This document shows, one piece after another, positions 35,817 through 44,239 of a DNA stretch of 50,520 nucleotides (position 1 is the stretch's first letter; each line of letters opens with the position of its first letter). Source of the stretch: Ectothiorhodosinus mongolicus (lineage in GTDB: Bacteria; Pseudomonadota; Gammaproteobacteria; Ectothiorhodospirales; Ectothiorhodospiraceae); assembly GCF_022406875.1 (NCBI RefSeq), contig NZ_CP023018.1, forward strand, positions 1,944,576 through 1,995,095, given 5' to 3'. The notes beneath the pieces were generated by a model. It did no database searches and was not told the origin of the DNA. It saw only the letters and a program-made list of their open reading frames with translations. The translations under genes were made by a program, and so were the position numbers.

Positions 35817-36566
35817 ATGAATATCATCGTTATCGCGGGCTCGGGAGGGCTTGGACGCGCATTCGTCGAGGCTTTGGCGGCGCGGCCCGAAGTGCGCTCC
35901 ATCATCGCTACCCATCGTCGGGATAATCCTACCGTTCAGCGGGATCATGCGACTCAGGGTCAGGCCAGTGCCGTTGGCCTGTCAGAGAAATGCCGGTGGC
36001 ATCAGCTAGACGCCACCCAAGAGGCTCAAGTTGCCGCCTTTGCCGAGCAATGCCAAGAAATCGATTGGCTGATCAATGCCGCGGGGATGCTGCATCAGGG
36101 TGAGTATCTGCCAGAGAAGCGCATTGCCCAACTAGACCCAGAGTTTGCCCTGGAGAATTTTCGCACCAACACACTGCCCACCATGCTCCTGGCCAGGCAT
36201 CTTTTGCCGAAAATGCGTCATGGTCGGCCGGCGGTATTTGCCAGCATCTCGGCGCGCCTAGCCAGTATCGGTGAGAACGGCATCGGTGGTTGGTATAGCT
36301 ATCGCGCCAGCAAGGCTGCTCTCAACCAGGTGATCCGGACCTTATCCATCGAATGTCGGCGCACTCATCCACAGCTTAGCCTCGCGGCATTGCACCCCGG
36401 CACGACCGATACTGCGCTGTCCAAGCCTTTTCAAAGAAACGTCCCCGACGGCCAGCTGTTCACTCCAGAATACAGCGTTGCCAGTATGCTCAAGGTGCTA
36501 GACCGCCTTACGCCCGAGACCTCTGGACGCTTTTGGTCCTTTGACGGCACGGAGTTGCCCTGGTAG
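35817..36566 (+). CDS. Short-chain dehydrogenase/reductase (SDR)
   Basis: 249 residues. The nucleotide-binding motif is GSGGLGRAF near residue 8, then NAAGM, then the catalytic Ser in SISARLASIG and YSYRASKAALN (Tyr-x3-Lys). The C-terminal part (LHPGTTDTALSKPF, then FTPEYSV) resembles the CsgA-like/C-factor subgroup. An NAD(P)-dependent oxidoreductase of unknown substrate. Short repeats TRRDN/HRRDN do not suggest another domain. Confidence 0.88.
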   Translation: MNIIVIAGSGGLGRAFVEALAARPEVRSIIATHRRDNPTVQRDHATQGQASAVGLSEKCRWHQLDATQEAQVAAFAEQCQEIDWLINAAGMLHQGEYLPEKRIAQLDPEFALENFRTNTLPTMLLARHLLPKMRHGRPAVFASISARLASIGENGIGGWYSYRASKAALNQVIRTLSIECRRTHPQLSLAALHPGTTDTALSKPFQRNVPDGQLFTPEYSVASMLKVLDRLTPETSGRFWSFDGTELPW

Positions 36567-36644
36567 GTCTAAGCGCTCGTGTCGCTTCCGCAGTCCGGGT
36601 TGGTCTGCGGGTTCGGTTGGCGTTGGGAGCTCGGGTAGCCCGAC

Positions 36645-37685
36645 TTACGGGTTTTGCTCGATAAACAAATAAGTGCGGTTGATGTTCATGCGATGCCAAT
36701 CGTCATAATGCCGCAAGTGCTGGAACTGCGGCAGATCGGCCAAGCGCTCCACCACCTCATCAAGGTTTTCCCAGTTCTCAATACCCTGGCGCACTTCAGT
36801 GACCAGATGGCGCAAATAGTCCCCGGTATCGCGCGTGGCTTCAGCGACATCGGTCGCCGCCCCATGTCCCGGTACGACCACTCGCGGGTTCCACCCAACC
36901 ATAGTGTCAAAGGCCGCCAACTGTTCCACTGGATTGGTCCAGGGATGAATGCCCAGCATGCGTTCGGTGTACACAATATCCCCCGTGAATACGATGCCTT
37001 GGTCAGGTAGATGCAACATCGCATCGCCTGGGAAGTGGCCATCACCCGCGAACACTAAGGCGAAGCGATGCTGTCCCATGGTCCACTCATGCCGATCGGC
37101 GTCGATGGGCTGTTCTGCCACTTTTGGGACTGTGCCGGCCAAAGCTTCCTCGCCTAAGGCACGGGTCAAGCGCTGCACATGCTGATCAGCGGTATTGGCC
37201 TGGGTGGTGGCGGTGCGGGTGAGGGCGATGAGTTCTGCTCCATGGGAAACAAAATAATCATTGCCCAGCCAGCGATGGTCCTGACTGCCGAGGCTGACAA
37301 CTTGGACAATGGGCTTGGCCGTCATTGAAGCCACCGCCTCAGTAATCTGCGCGGCTACCTGATGGCTAGGGCCACTATCAATGAGCACCACGCCGGCATC
37401 TGTGACGACAAAGCCAATGTTATTGGTGACGCCCTGATTGAGTGGCGTTCGGTTCTCTAAAGAGCCGTAAAAATAATAAACCCCATCGCCTAAATCGATG
37501 GGCTGAAGAATCTCTTCTAAACTGCGATCCGCTGCTTTGGCCGACGATGCCATGCTCAGCAGAGCAAAGAGCAAGGCGAAGATAAAACCTCGGCTGGCTA
37601 ACCCTTTGCAAGGCCGTTCGGGTGTTGAACTGGATCTTTGGCACAGAAACCCTCTGCTAAACACCGCCGGCTTAATCCCCATCAT
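36645..37685 (-). CDS. Exported metallo-beta-lactamase-fold protein lacking two metal ligands
   Basis: 346 residues. A Sec-type segment (FIFALLFALLSMASSAKA) follows an unusually long 34-residue N-region; ATG 37685 is supported by AAAGGAG upstream. The fold is clear (GFVVTDAGVVLIDSG, FTGD at 233-236, VPGHG at 271-275). The usual HxHxDH motif reads LGSQDH (132-137): the first two His are Leu132 and Ser134, while Asp136 and His137 are kept. His217, Asp236 and His274 are present, so metal site 2 looks intact and site 1 is broken. Relatives include SoxH/quinoprotein-associated hydrolases. It may bind one metal or work without catalysis. Confidence 0.82.
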   Translation of the reverse strand: MMGIKPAVFSRGFLCQRSSSTPERPCKGLASRGFIFALLFALLSMASSAKAADRSLEEILQPIDLGDGVYYFYGSLENRTPLNQGVTNNIGFVVTDAGVVLIDSGPSHQVAAQITEAVASMTAKPIVQVVSLGSQDHRWLGNDYFVSHGAELIALTRTATTQANTADQHVQRLTRALGEEALAGTVPKVAEQPIDADRHEWTMGQHRFALVFAGDGHFPGDAMLHLPDQGIVFTGDIVYTERMLGIHPWTNPVEQLAAFDTMVGWNPRVVVPGHGAATDVAEATRDTGDYLRHLVTEVRQGIENWENLDEVVERLADLPQFQHLRHYDDWHRMNINRTYLFIEQNP

Positions 37686-37731
37686 CGCAAGCTCCTTTGT
37701 GTCCGATAATGCCTGTTATTTTTTATGTTGG

Positions 37732-39024
37732 TTATTTTTGTGCCAGATAATCTAGCACTTCTTGGGCGGCGCGTTCACCATTATGCAGTGCCCACTGAAA
37801 TGAGGGGGCTGAGGCATACTCGCCGCACACCCACAGCGACTCGTCTTTGCGTAGCACGACATCACCGGGATAGGTCACTGGCGGTGCCTGCATGGGCAAA
37901 GCCTCAGGCAGCTCATAGACCTTAAGCTGCTGCCAATGCGCCGCTGCAGCACCAAACCAGTGCCGCAGCTCGATCGCCAAGCGCTCCAGTAGTGTCTCCA
38001 ATGGCGTATCACCCGCGTCCAAGTTTACGGTGATCAAGTGCTTATCTGGCGGCGCATAGTGACGCGACAAATTGCTGGGACACAGCACGCTATTAATCAC
38101 ACCGCGCGGCTTACCGTCCACAGTCTCGCTGTTAAGCAGCAAATAAGGCCCATCGATCGGCGCCTCATCCGCCGCGTAATACACACAGACGCTGCGCCGC
38201 ATTGGCTGCTCAGCCTCCGGCTCCCCCAGCAAGCGCCGCGCCGCGCGCGCATCCGTGGCCACCACCACCGCCTTCGCCTCTAAAAATGGGGTCAGACCCC
38301 GTTCCACGATAACTGAGGTACGACCCCTTTTTGGGGTCGTACCCCCCACGGATTGGACGGTTGTGTGGCATTGCAAGGTGCCGGGATTGAGGCGCGATGC
38401 CAGCTGATCGCTGATGGCCTGCATGCCACGCGCCGGCAGGGCAGTATTGCCTAGCGCGAAAGCGCGAAACACGAATTCTAAAGAGCGTGAGGAGACACTG
38501 AGCTGCGGATCGAAAAACACGCCGCTGAAAAACGGTAAGAAGAAGCGTTCGATGAATTTCGGGGTGAACCCCTGGGCCTGCAGGGCGGCGAGGGCAGTAG
38601 TCTCGGGCCGGCTGTATAAGGCCCTTAAGTTGCCGGAAAGCGCTCGTTGCCGCAGTCGCAATAAACGCAGCTTGTCACCCAATGTACCCACTGGCGAGCG
38701 CAGCATCTCGATTACGTGTTGTGGCGAGCGCCACACGTCGGTGATGCGGTGAGTTTGACCCTCAAACCGCAACAAAGCGCCATTGTGGAAAGGGCGCAGG
38801 TCTAAAGCCTCATAATCCAGCCAGCGCTGGGCCGCCGGATACCAAGTCTGCAGCACTAAAAAGCCCCGATCTAACAAAAAACCCTCATGTTGATCAGTGC
38901 GCAAGCGTCCACCCGCGCGATCGCTGGCTTCCAGTAACAGGACCTTGTGGCCCTCAGCCTCGAGCGTCAAACCACAGCTCAAGCCAGCCAAACCCGCCCC
39001 AATAATGATCACATCGGCATGCAT
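37732..39024 (-). CDS. FAD-dependent amine-oxidase/protoporphyrinogen-oxidase-like flavoprotein
   Basis: 430 residues. The dinucleotide-binding motif IIIGAGLAGLSCGLTLEAEG lies at the N-terminus, then LEASDRAGGRLRTD, the second FAD motif AVVVATDARAARRLL and the C-terminal WVCGEYASAPSFQWALHNGE. Fits the NAD(P)-binding/amine-oxidase family; no substrate can be given. Residues ~227-247 (with TTPKRGRT and ERGLTPF) are encoded by three repeat copies (38288-38345) and sit just before the conserved AKAVVVATD strand. They look like an in-frame insertion. Confidence 0.85.
   Translation of the reverse strand: MHADVIIIGAGLAGLSCGLTLEAEGHKVLLLEASDRAGGRLRTDQHEGFLLDRGFLVLQTWYPAAQRWLDYEALDLRPFHNGALLRFEGQTHRITDVWRSPQHVIEMLRSPVGTLGDKLRLLRLRQRALSGNLRALYSRPETTALAALQAQGFTPKFIERFFLPFFSGVFFDPQLSVSSRSLEFVFRAFALGNTALPARGMQAISDQLASRLNPGTLQCHTTVQSVGGTTPKRGRTSVIVERGLTPFLEAKAVVVATDARAARRLLGEPEAEQPMRRSVCVYYAADEAPIDGPYLLLNSETVDGKPRGVINSVLCPSNLSRHYAPPDKHLITVNLDAGDTPLETLLERLAIELRHWFGAAAAHWQQLKVYELPEALPMQAPPVTYPGDVVLRKDESLWVCGEYASAPSFQWALHNGERAAQEVLDYLAQK
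38288..38345. repeat. 13-bp repeat, three copies inside the flavoprotein gene
   Basis: GGGGTCAGACCCC (38288-38300), a degenerate GAGGTACGACCCC (38315-38327) and GGGGTCGTACCCC (38333-38345). All lie in the coding frame without stops. Confidence 0.9.
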
Positions 39025-39074
39025 CAGCGCAGTGTACTCTGTACTATGGGGGGCGTTAAATCTTGGAGCCTCTA

Positions 39075-39503
39075 ATGAATCGCAATTTCACCGCTTTATT
39101 TGCCGCCTTTTTGCTCACCGTGGCCACCGTGGCGCACGCCGAAGCGCCGAATCTCGAGCCGGGTGAGTGGCAGTTCGAGCATGTCACCTCTGTCGAGGGC
39201 CAGGATATGATCCCGCCGCAAACCGATAACGTGCGTCAGTGCGTCACTCGCGAGGACGTAGCCAGCGCCGAGAACTTCCTGGAGTCTGGGGAAAATTGCG
39301 AGGTGCAGCGCATGTCCGTAAGCCGTGACCAGCTCAGCTATGACATGGTTTGTATCGAAGCCGGTATGCGCGTGGAAATGCAGGCCGAGCTCAACTTCGC
39401 CGGCACCCGCATGCACGGCGAAATGCGCGCCAACCTCGACTCGCCTATGGGCGAGATGGTGCTCCTCACTCGCCTCTCTGGAGAGCGCATCGGCGACTGT
39501 TAA
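39075..39503 (+). CDS. DUF3617 family exported protein
   Basis: 142 residues. Signal peptide (FTALFAAFLLTVATVAHA), then LEPGEWQFEHVTSVEGQDMIPP, then QCVTREDV and the Cys-containing ENCEVQRM, a pattern typical of DUF3617 periplasmic proteins of unknown function. ATG 39075 has GGAG 6 nt upstream; an in-frame TTG at 39063 is less likely. It is divergent from the flavoprotein gene. The four Cys, including the C-terminal one, probably form disulfides. Confidence 0.85.
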   Translation: MNRNFTALFAAFLLTVATVAHAEAPNLEPGEWQFEHVTSVEGQDMIPPQTDNVRQCVTREDVASAENFLESGENCEVQRMSVSRDQLSYDMVCIEAGMRVEMQAELNFAGTRMHGEMRANLDSPMGEMVLLTRLSGERIGDC

Positions 39504-39511
39504 GAAAAGAT

Positions 39512-39551
39512 GGGGTACGACCCCATTTTTTAAAAAAAGGGGTACGACCCC
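39512..39551. repeat. 13-bp repeat, two copies between convergent genes
   Basis: GGGGTACGACCCC at 39512-39524 and 39539-39551, in the same orientation with ATTTTTTAAAAA between. They fill the 52-bp gap between the convergent DUF3617 and AEC genes and may act as a weak bidirectional terminator. Confidence 0.9.
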
Positions 39552-39555
39552 ATCT

Positions 39556-40431
39556 TTAGAGCAGGTAGGCCAGGACCGCGAAAAGCGTGAATATGCTCAT
39601 CAAATTGGCGACAAAGACGATCGAAGCCACGCGCCGCGGCTCCTGAGCAAACTTTTCCGCCACCATGTAATTGAGCACGGCCGGCGGCAAAACCGCGAAC
39701 ACCAGCAAATAAGCGAACTGCTCGGGCGGCAGATTCATCACCGGCAACATCAACAGCACCATGCCCAAACCGCTGGCCGGGGCCAAAACCCCGCCCCAAA
39801 GCCCCAGCTTCCAATCTGAGAAATCCGCCCCCACCATGCGCACACCGAGCGTAAAAAGCATCAATGGGATAGCAATCTGCCCCAGCATTTCAATCGGCAC
39901 AGCCACCACCTGCGGCACCGAGAAAGCGGTGAGACTCACCGCAATGCCAATGACACTTGCGGTAATCATCGGCGTGCGCAACACCTGCCAGAGGCTAGCG
40001 CGGCGATTGACCATCGCCATACCCACTGTGAAATGCAGCGTGTTCTCGACGATAAAAAGTACAATCGCCGCCGGCAGCGCCGCCTCACCAAAAGCCAACA
40101 GCAAAATAGGAATCCCCATATTGCCGCTGTTGGTGAACATCATCGGCGGCACAAAAGTCTTCCAATCGACCTTCAACAGGCGCACAAAGGGCAGCACCAA
40201 AACCCCCGAGCCCAATACCACCAAGCTCGAAAACACAATCAGCTGCCAATAATCGGCAATCTGAAAACCCTGAGCCGTCAGCGCACTAAAAATCAGCGCC
40301 GGCGTGAAGATCTCCATATTCAGGCGATTCGCGGTATCGATATCCGTGGGAAAGCGCCGGCCATATAAAAAGCCCACCGCGACAATCAAAAAAACCGGTA
40401 AAACCGTGCCTAGAACCGCAACCAGATTCAT
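39556..40431 (-). CDS. AEC (auxin efflux carrier) family transporter
   Basis: 291 residues and ten predicted helices. The first half includes MMFTNSGNMGIPILLLAFGE, the conserved Asn/Gly segment of AEC proteins; the second half includes IPLMLFTLGVRM. Bacterial members move organic acids such as malate or malonate. It starts 9 nt after glcF stops and is the last gene of the glc/TRAP operon, which suggests a role in transport of the same acid or its product. Confidence 0.88.
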   Translation of the reverse strand: MNLVAVLGTVLPVFLIVAVGFLYGRRFPTDIDTANRLNMEIFTPALIFSALTAQGFQIADYWQLIVFSSLVVLGSGVLVLPFVRLLKVDWKTFVPPMMFTNSGNMGIPILLLAFGEAALPAAIVLFIVENTLHFTVGMAMVNRRASLWQVLRTPMITASVIGIAVSLTAFSVPQVVAVPIEMLGQIAIPLMLFTLGVRMVGADFSDWKLGLWGGVLAPASGLGMVLLMLPVMNLPPEQFAYLLVFAVLPPAVLNYMVAEKFAQEPRRVASIVFVANLMSIFTLFAVLAYLL

Positions 40432-40440
40432 GAGAGCGGA

Positions 40441-41643
40441 TCAGGCCTCATCCAACAGGCAAATCCAATGCCGCACGGGCAGGTCACTGCCACTGGCCAG
40501 ATGCGTCTGGCAGCCGATATTGGCGGTGGCGATCACCTCAGGCTCACCCGCCACCAGATTCTTCAGTTTATTGGCCTTAAGCTGACCCGCCAGTTCCGGC
40601 TGTAACAGAGAGTAGGTGCCCGCCGAGCCGCAGCACAAATGCTTGTCGGCCACCGGCGTCAGCTCAAAACCCAATTGGGTCAGTATATTCTCCACCACGC
40701 CCGGCAGCTTTTGCCCATGCTGCAAAGTGCAGGGCGGATGAAAAGCCACGCGCTTTTTCGTCGGTCGAAACACCGACAAATCTTGAGCGGCAATCAGCTC
40801 GCTGATATCCACAGCCAAAGCGCTGACCTGGCGAGCCTTCTCCGCATACGCAGGGTCATGCGCCAACAACACCCCATAATCCTTGACCATCGCCCCGCAG
40901 CCACTGGCTGTCATCACCACTGCCCGCGCGCCGGCCTCAATATGCGGCCACCAAGCATCGATATTGGCCTTGACCCGCTCGAGAGCCGCATCATGCGCAC
41001 TTAAATGCTGTTCAATGGCGCCACAACAGCGCACCGCTGGCACATCGATGATACTAATCCCTAGGCGATCCAAAACCCGCGCGGTCGCTGCATTGATCTC
41101 GGGAGATAAACCCGGCTGCACGCACCCCTCGGGCATTAACACGCGATAGGTATGTCGCACAGGGGGTCGTACCCCAGCGGCGCGGCGCTGCGGAATACTG
41201 CGTCGCCAACGCGAAGGCAGCACTGGGCGAAAAGCCCGTCCCAATGCCAAACTCGCATCGAAGGCTGGAGACAGCAAAAACCGCCGCAAGAGGCCGCGCT
41301 TGAGTCGGTCCGAAAAGCCACGCTTGACTTGCTGTTCCACCACCTCACGACCAATATCCACTAGGCGTCCATAGCGCACGCCCGAGGGGCAAGTGGTCTC
41401 ACAGTTACGACATGTCAGACAGCGATCTAAATGCGACAAAGTTCGCGCCGTTGGGGTCGTACCCTCAAGGGCTTGCTTCATTAAATAAATCCGTCCCCGA
41501 GGGCCGTCTAGCTCATTGCCCAGCAGCTGATAGGTGGGGCAGGTGGCGTTACAAAAGCCGCAATGCACACAGGCGCGCAAAATCTGCTCGGCTTCCTCGC
41601 CGGCAGGGGTATTGCGTATAAAATCTGCCAGTTGCGTTTGCAT
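40441..41643 (-). CDS. glcF: Glycolate oxidase iron-sulfur subunit GlcF
   Basis: 400 residues (E. coli 407). Two [4Fe-4S] motifs: CVHCGFCNATCP near residue 26 and CLTCRNCETTCP near 75. Two CCG domains follow (RCCGAIEQH and LCCGSAGTYS). The subunit passes electrons from GlcD/GlcE to the respiratory chain. It starts 8 nt after glcE. Two 13-bp repeat copies lie in its frame (AAGVRPPV, 41163-41175; EGTTPTA, 41453-41465). The conserved RGRIYLM is encoded by an 18-mer also found at 15661. Confidence 0.95.
   Translation of the reverse strand: MQTQLADFIRNTPAGEEAEQILRACVHCGFCNATCPTYQLLGNELDGPRGRIYLMKQALEGTTPTARTLSHLDRCLTCRNCETTCPSGVRYGRLVDIGREVVEQQVKRGFSDRLKRGLLRRFLLSPAFDASLALGRAFRPVLPSRWRRSIPQRRAAGVRPPVRHTYRVLMPEGCVQPGLSPEINAATARVLDRLGISIIDVPAVRCCGAIEQHLSAHDAALERVKANIDAWWPHIEAGARAVVMTASGCGAMVKDYGVLLAHDPAYAEKARQVSALAVDISELIAAQDLSVFRPTKKRVAFHPPCTLQHGQKLPGVVENILTQLGFELTPVADKHLCCGSAGTYSLLQPELAGQLKANKLKNLVAGEPEVIATANIGCQTHLASGSDLPVRHWICLLDEA
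41163..41175. repeat. 13-bp repeat inside glcF, copy 1
   Basis: GGGGTCGTACCCC. On the minus strand it encodes GVRP in the linker between the ferredoxin-like and CCG domains, a region expected to vary. Confidence 0.8.
41453..41465. repeat. 13-bp repeat inside glcF, copy 2 (12/13 match)
   Basis: GGGGTCGTACCCT; on the minus strand GGGTACGACCCC encodes GTTP in EGTTPTART, just before the second cysteine motif. Compared with my recollection of E. coli GlcF, no residues are added here. Confidence 0.65.
41480..41497. repeat. 18-bp copy of the sister repeat inside glcF
   Basis: The reverse complement of this stretch is GGGACGGATTTATTTAAT, identical to 15661-15678. It encodes the conserved GlcF residues RGRIYLM. 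Confidence 0.7.
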
Positions 41644-41651
41644 CAGGGTCT

Positions 41652-42716
41652 CTAGAACTCAGAATACATGCGACCCGGATTAAAGCTACCAACCGGATCA
41701 ATGGCTTGCTTCACATTACGATGAATCTGCATTAATTTCTCGGGCAGCGGTTGAAACACCTCCACTGCGCCATCATGTCCACGAAACAAGGTCGCATGCC
41801 CACCGTGAGCACTAGCCGCCGTATGTATGGTCTCGGCAGGCGCATCACTGAACACCCAGCGCTGCGCACCGCTCCACTCAATAAAGCTGGGCCCCAAATG
41901 CAAAGCCGGCGTGGCCGGCGGTACGGATAAGCGCCACAGGGGCAACTCCCCAGCAAAAAACCCATGCGTTTGCTCGCGCACACTCTGCCAAAATGTTTCC
42001 GATTCAGGCAACGGATCACCGCCCAAGGCCTGCTCAGCAGCCTCCAAGGCCCGCTCACCGCCACAAGCCCGGACGTACAGAGACTCACCATCATGCGCGG
42101 TAGCAGTAATCACCAAAGGGCTGCGCGCCAAGGCCTTCATTCGCTCTAATGCCGCCTCTTCATCTAAAGCGAATACCACCGTGCGCTCAAACGCCGGTTT
42201 CGGCAGCACCTTAACCGACAATTCCAGCAATACCCCCAAAGTACCCATAGCCCCCGCGCTCAAGCGACTCAGGTCATAGCCGGCGACATTCTTCATCACC
42301 TGCCCGCCAAACTGCAGTGCCTCGCCGCGACCATTTAACAGCCGAACGCCCAAGAGGCTGTCGCGCACACCGCCCGCAAAAGCCCGGCGCGGCCCGGCTA
42401 AACCCGCAGCCACCACACCCCCTAAGGTTGCTTCATCACCAAAGGCGGGCGGCTCAAAAGGCAATTGCTGACCTTTTTCAGCCAAAGCCGCGCGCACCTC
42501 GCGCAAAGGGGTGCCGCAACGCGCAGTCAATACCAACTCCGTCGGCTCATAGCTTAAAATGCCGCGATGGGAACCCACATCCAGCACATCAGTCGCCGCA
42601 CACTGCCGGCCATAAAAGTCCTTGGTGCCACCGCCGCGAATACACAGCGGCGTGCCGGACTTGGCGGCCACGCGCACGCGCTCACAAAGCTCTTGAGTGA
42701 GATCTTGATCCGCCAT
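41652..42716 (-). CDS. glcE: Glycolate oxidase FAD-binding subunit GlcE
   Basis: 354 residues (E. coli 350). FAD_binding_4-type domain: LCIRGGGTKDF, ILSYEPTELVLTARCGTPL, PFGDEATLGGVVAAGLAGPRR-like region and MKNVAGYDLSRLSAGAMGTLG; the C-terminus is QAIDPVGSFNPGRM. It partners GlcD and GlcF in the membrane-associated glycolate dehydrogenase. Its ATG overlaps the glcD stop by one base (TGATG), so the two are translationally coupled. Confidence 0.94.
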   Translation of the reverse strand: MADQDLTQELCERVRVAAKSGTPLCIRGGGTKDFYGRQCAATDVLDVGSHRGILSYEPTELVLTARCGTPLREVRAALAEKGQQLPFEPPAFGDEATLGGVVAAGLAGPRRAFAGGVRDSLLGVRLLNGRGEALQFGGQVMKNVAGYDLSRLSAGAMGTLGVLLELSVKVLPKPAFERTVVFALDEEAALERMKALARSPLVITATAHDGESLYVRACGGERALEAAEQALGGDPLPESETFWQSVREQTHGFFAGELPLWRLSVPPATPALHLGPSFIEWSGAQRWVFSDAPAETIHTAASAHGGHATLFRGHDGAVEVFQPLPEKLMQIHRNVKQAIDPVGSFNPGRMYSEF

Positions 42717-44227
42717 CAGAAACGCGGCAGTTCAGGGTGGGGCAGCTGCCCATGATGCACATGCATCGCGCCAAACTCAGCGCAGCGATGCAAAGTGGGG
42801 ACAGCCTTGCCGGGATTGAGCAGGCCGGCCGGATCAAAAGCCGCCTTAACGGCATGAAACTGCGTCAACTCGGCGGCATCAAACTGGCTGCACATTTGGT
42901 TGAGCTTCTCGATGCCCACGCCATGCTCGCCCGTCACTGTGCCGCCATATTCCACGCAAAGCTCCAGAATGCGCCCGCCCAGATCTTCGGCCTTATCGAG
43001 TTCACCCGGTGTGGCGGAATCGTACAAAATCAGCGGATGCAGATTGCCGTCGCCGGCATGAAACACATTCGCGACCTTCAAGCCAAACTCATCAGAAAGC
43101 TCATTGATGTGGCGCAGCACCGCGCCCAAGTTCTTGCGCGGAATCGTGCCATCCATGCAGTAATAATCCGGTGAAATACGCCCCACGGCCGGGAAGGCCG
43201 CCTTACGACCGGCCCAAAAACGCAGACGTTCGGCCTCATCCTTTGCGGTGCGCACCTCAGTGGCACCTTGCGCCAGCAGCAGCTCACGTACGCGCATGAT
43301 GTCCTCAGACACCTCAGCATCTGTGCCATCAATCTCACACAACAAAATCGCCTCAGCCTCCACCGGATAACCGGCTTTCACAAAGTCTTCAGCAGCGCGA
43401 ATCGCTGGGTTATCCATCATCTCAAGACCGGCGGGAATGACACCCGACGCGATAATCGCCGCCACCGCGTCTCCGGCCTGTTCGACCGTGGAAAACGCCG
43501 CCAACAAGGCCTGCGCGCGCTCAGGTTTGGGCAAAAGCTTGACCGTGACCTCAACGATCACCCCCAACATGCCCTCAGAGCCCGTCACCAGCGCCAGCAG
43601 GTCAAATCCGGGCGCATCTAAAGACTGTGCGCCAATGGTCACCAACTCGCCGTCCATGGTCACCATCTTCACTTGTTGGATGTTATGCACTGTCAGGCCG
43701 TATTTCAGGCAATGCACGCCGCCGGCATTTTCCGCCACATTGCCGCCAATAGAACAGGCAATCTGCGAAGACGGGTCCGGCGCATAGTAAAGCCCCAGTG
43801 GCACCGCCGCCTCAGTGATTGCCAGATTACGCACGCCCGGCTGCACCTGCGCGACGCGATTATCGGCATCAATCTCTAAGATCTTATTAAACCGCGCCAT
43901 CACCAACAGTACGCCATTGGAGAGGGGAAAAGCGCCGCCGGATAGCCCCGTGCCCGCGCCGCGCGCCACCACTGGCACATCACGCGCTGCACATGTGCGC
44001 AGAATCTCTTGCACCTGCTCCACCGTCTCAGGCAAAGCCACCAACAACGGTTTGCGCCGATAAGCCGCGAGCCCATCGCACTCATAAGGCCGCAGCGCCT
44101 CATCATCAATCAACAGCGCATCACCGGGCAAAATCGCTCTTAGCGCCGCCACCAGATCGCGCTTCTCAGCCTCACCCAGCTGGCGGGGCTCCTCGAGGTT
44201 TGCGGGTCTTAAGGCATCAGCAGTCAT
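42716..44227 (-). CDS. glcD: Glycolate oxidase catalytic subunit GlcD
   Basis: 503 residues (E. coli 499). FAD domain VVARGAGTGLSGGAFP, SIGGNVAENAGGVHCLKYG and ALVTGSEGMLGVI; catalytic/substrate domain with VFHAGDGNLHPLI and GTVTGEHGVGIEK, ending in FDPAGLLNPGK. It oxidises glycolate (or D-lactate, in close relatives) to the 2-oxo acid. It starts 12 nt after the TRAP permease gene. The D-lactate dehydrogenase family is similar, but the adjacent glcE and glcF favour glycolate. Confidence 0.94.
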   Translation of the reverse strand: MTADALRPANLEEPRQLGEAEKRDLVAALRAILPGDALLIDDEALRPYECDGLAAYRRKPLLVALPETVEQVQEILRTCAARDVPVVARGAGTGLSGGAFPLSNGVLLVMARFNKILEIDADNRVAQVQPGVRNLAITEAAVPLGLYYAPDPSSQIACSIGGNVAENAGGVHCLKYGLTVHNIQQVKMVTMDGELVTIGAQSLDAPGFDLLALVTGSEGMLGVIVEVTVKLLPKPERAQALLAAFSTVEQAGDAVAAIIASGVIPAGLEMMDNPAIRAAEDFVKAGYPVEAEAILLCEIDGTDAEVSEDIMRVRELLLAQGATEVRTAKDEAERLRFWAGRKAAFPAVGRISPDYYCMDGTIPRKNLGAVLRHINELSDEFGLKVANVFHAGDGNLHPLILYDSATPGELDKAEDLGGRILELCVEYGGTVTGEHGVGIEKLNQMCSQFDAAELTQFHAVKAAFDPAGLLNPGKAVPTLHRCAEFGAMHVHHGQLPHPELPRF

Positions 44228-44239
44228 GCACCTATCCTA

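Noticed and set aside
36508-36699. Short Arg/Thr-rich antisense open frame between the SDR and metallo-beta-lactamase genes
   Set aside because: Overlaps the ends of both real genes, low-complexity composition and no ribosome-binding site.
44060-44230. D-lactate dehydrogenase instead of GlcD
   Set aside because: The families are close, but the coupled glcE and glcF genes make the three-subunit glycolate oxidase the better call; lactate activity is not excluded.
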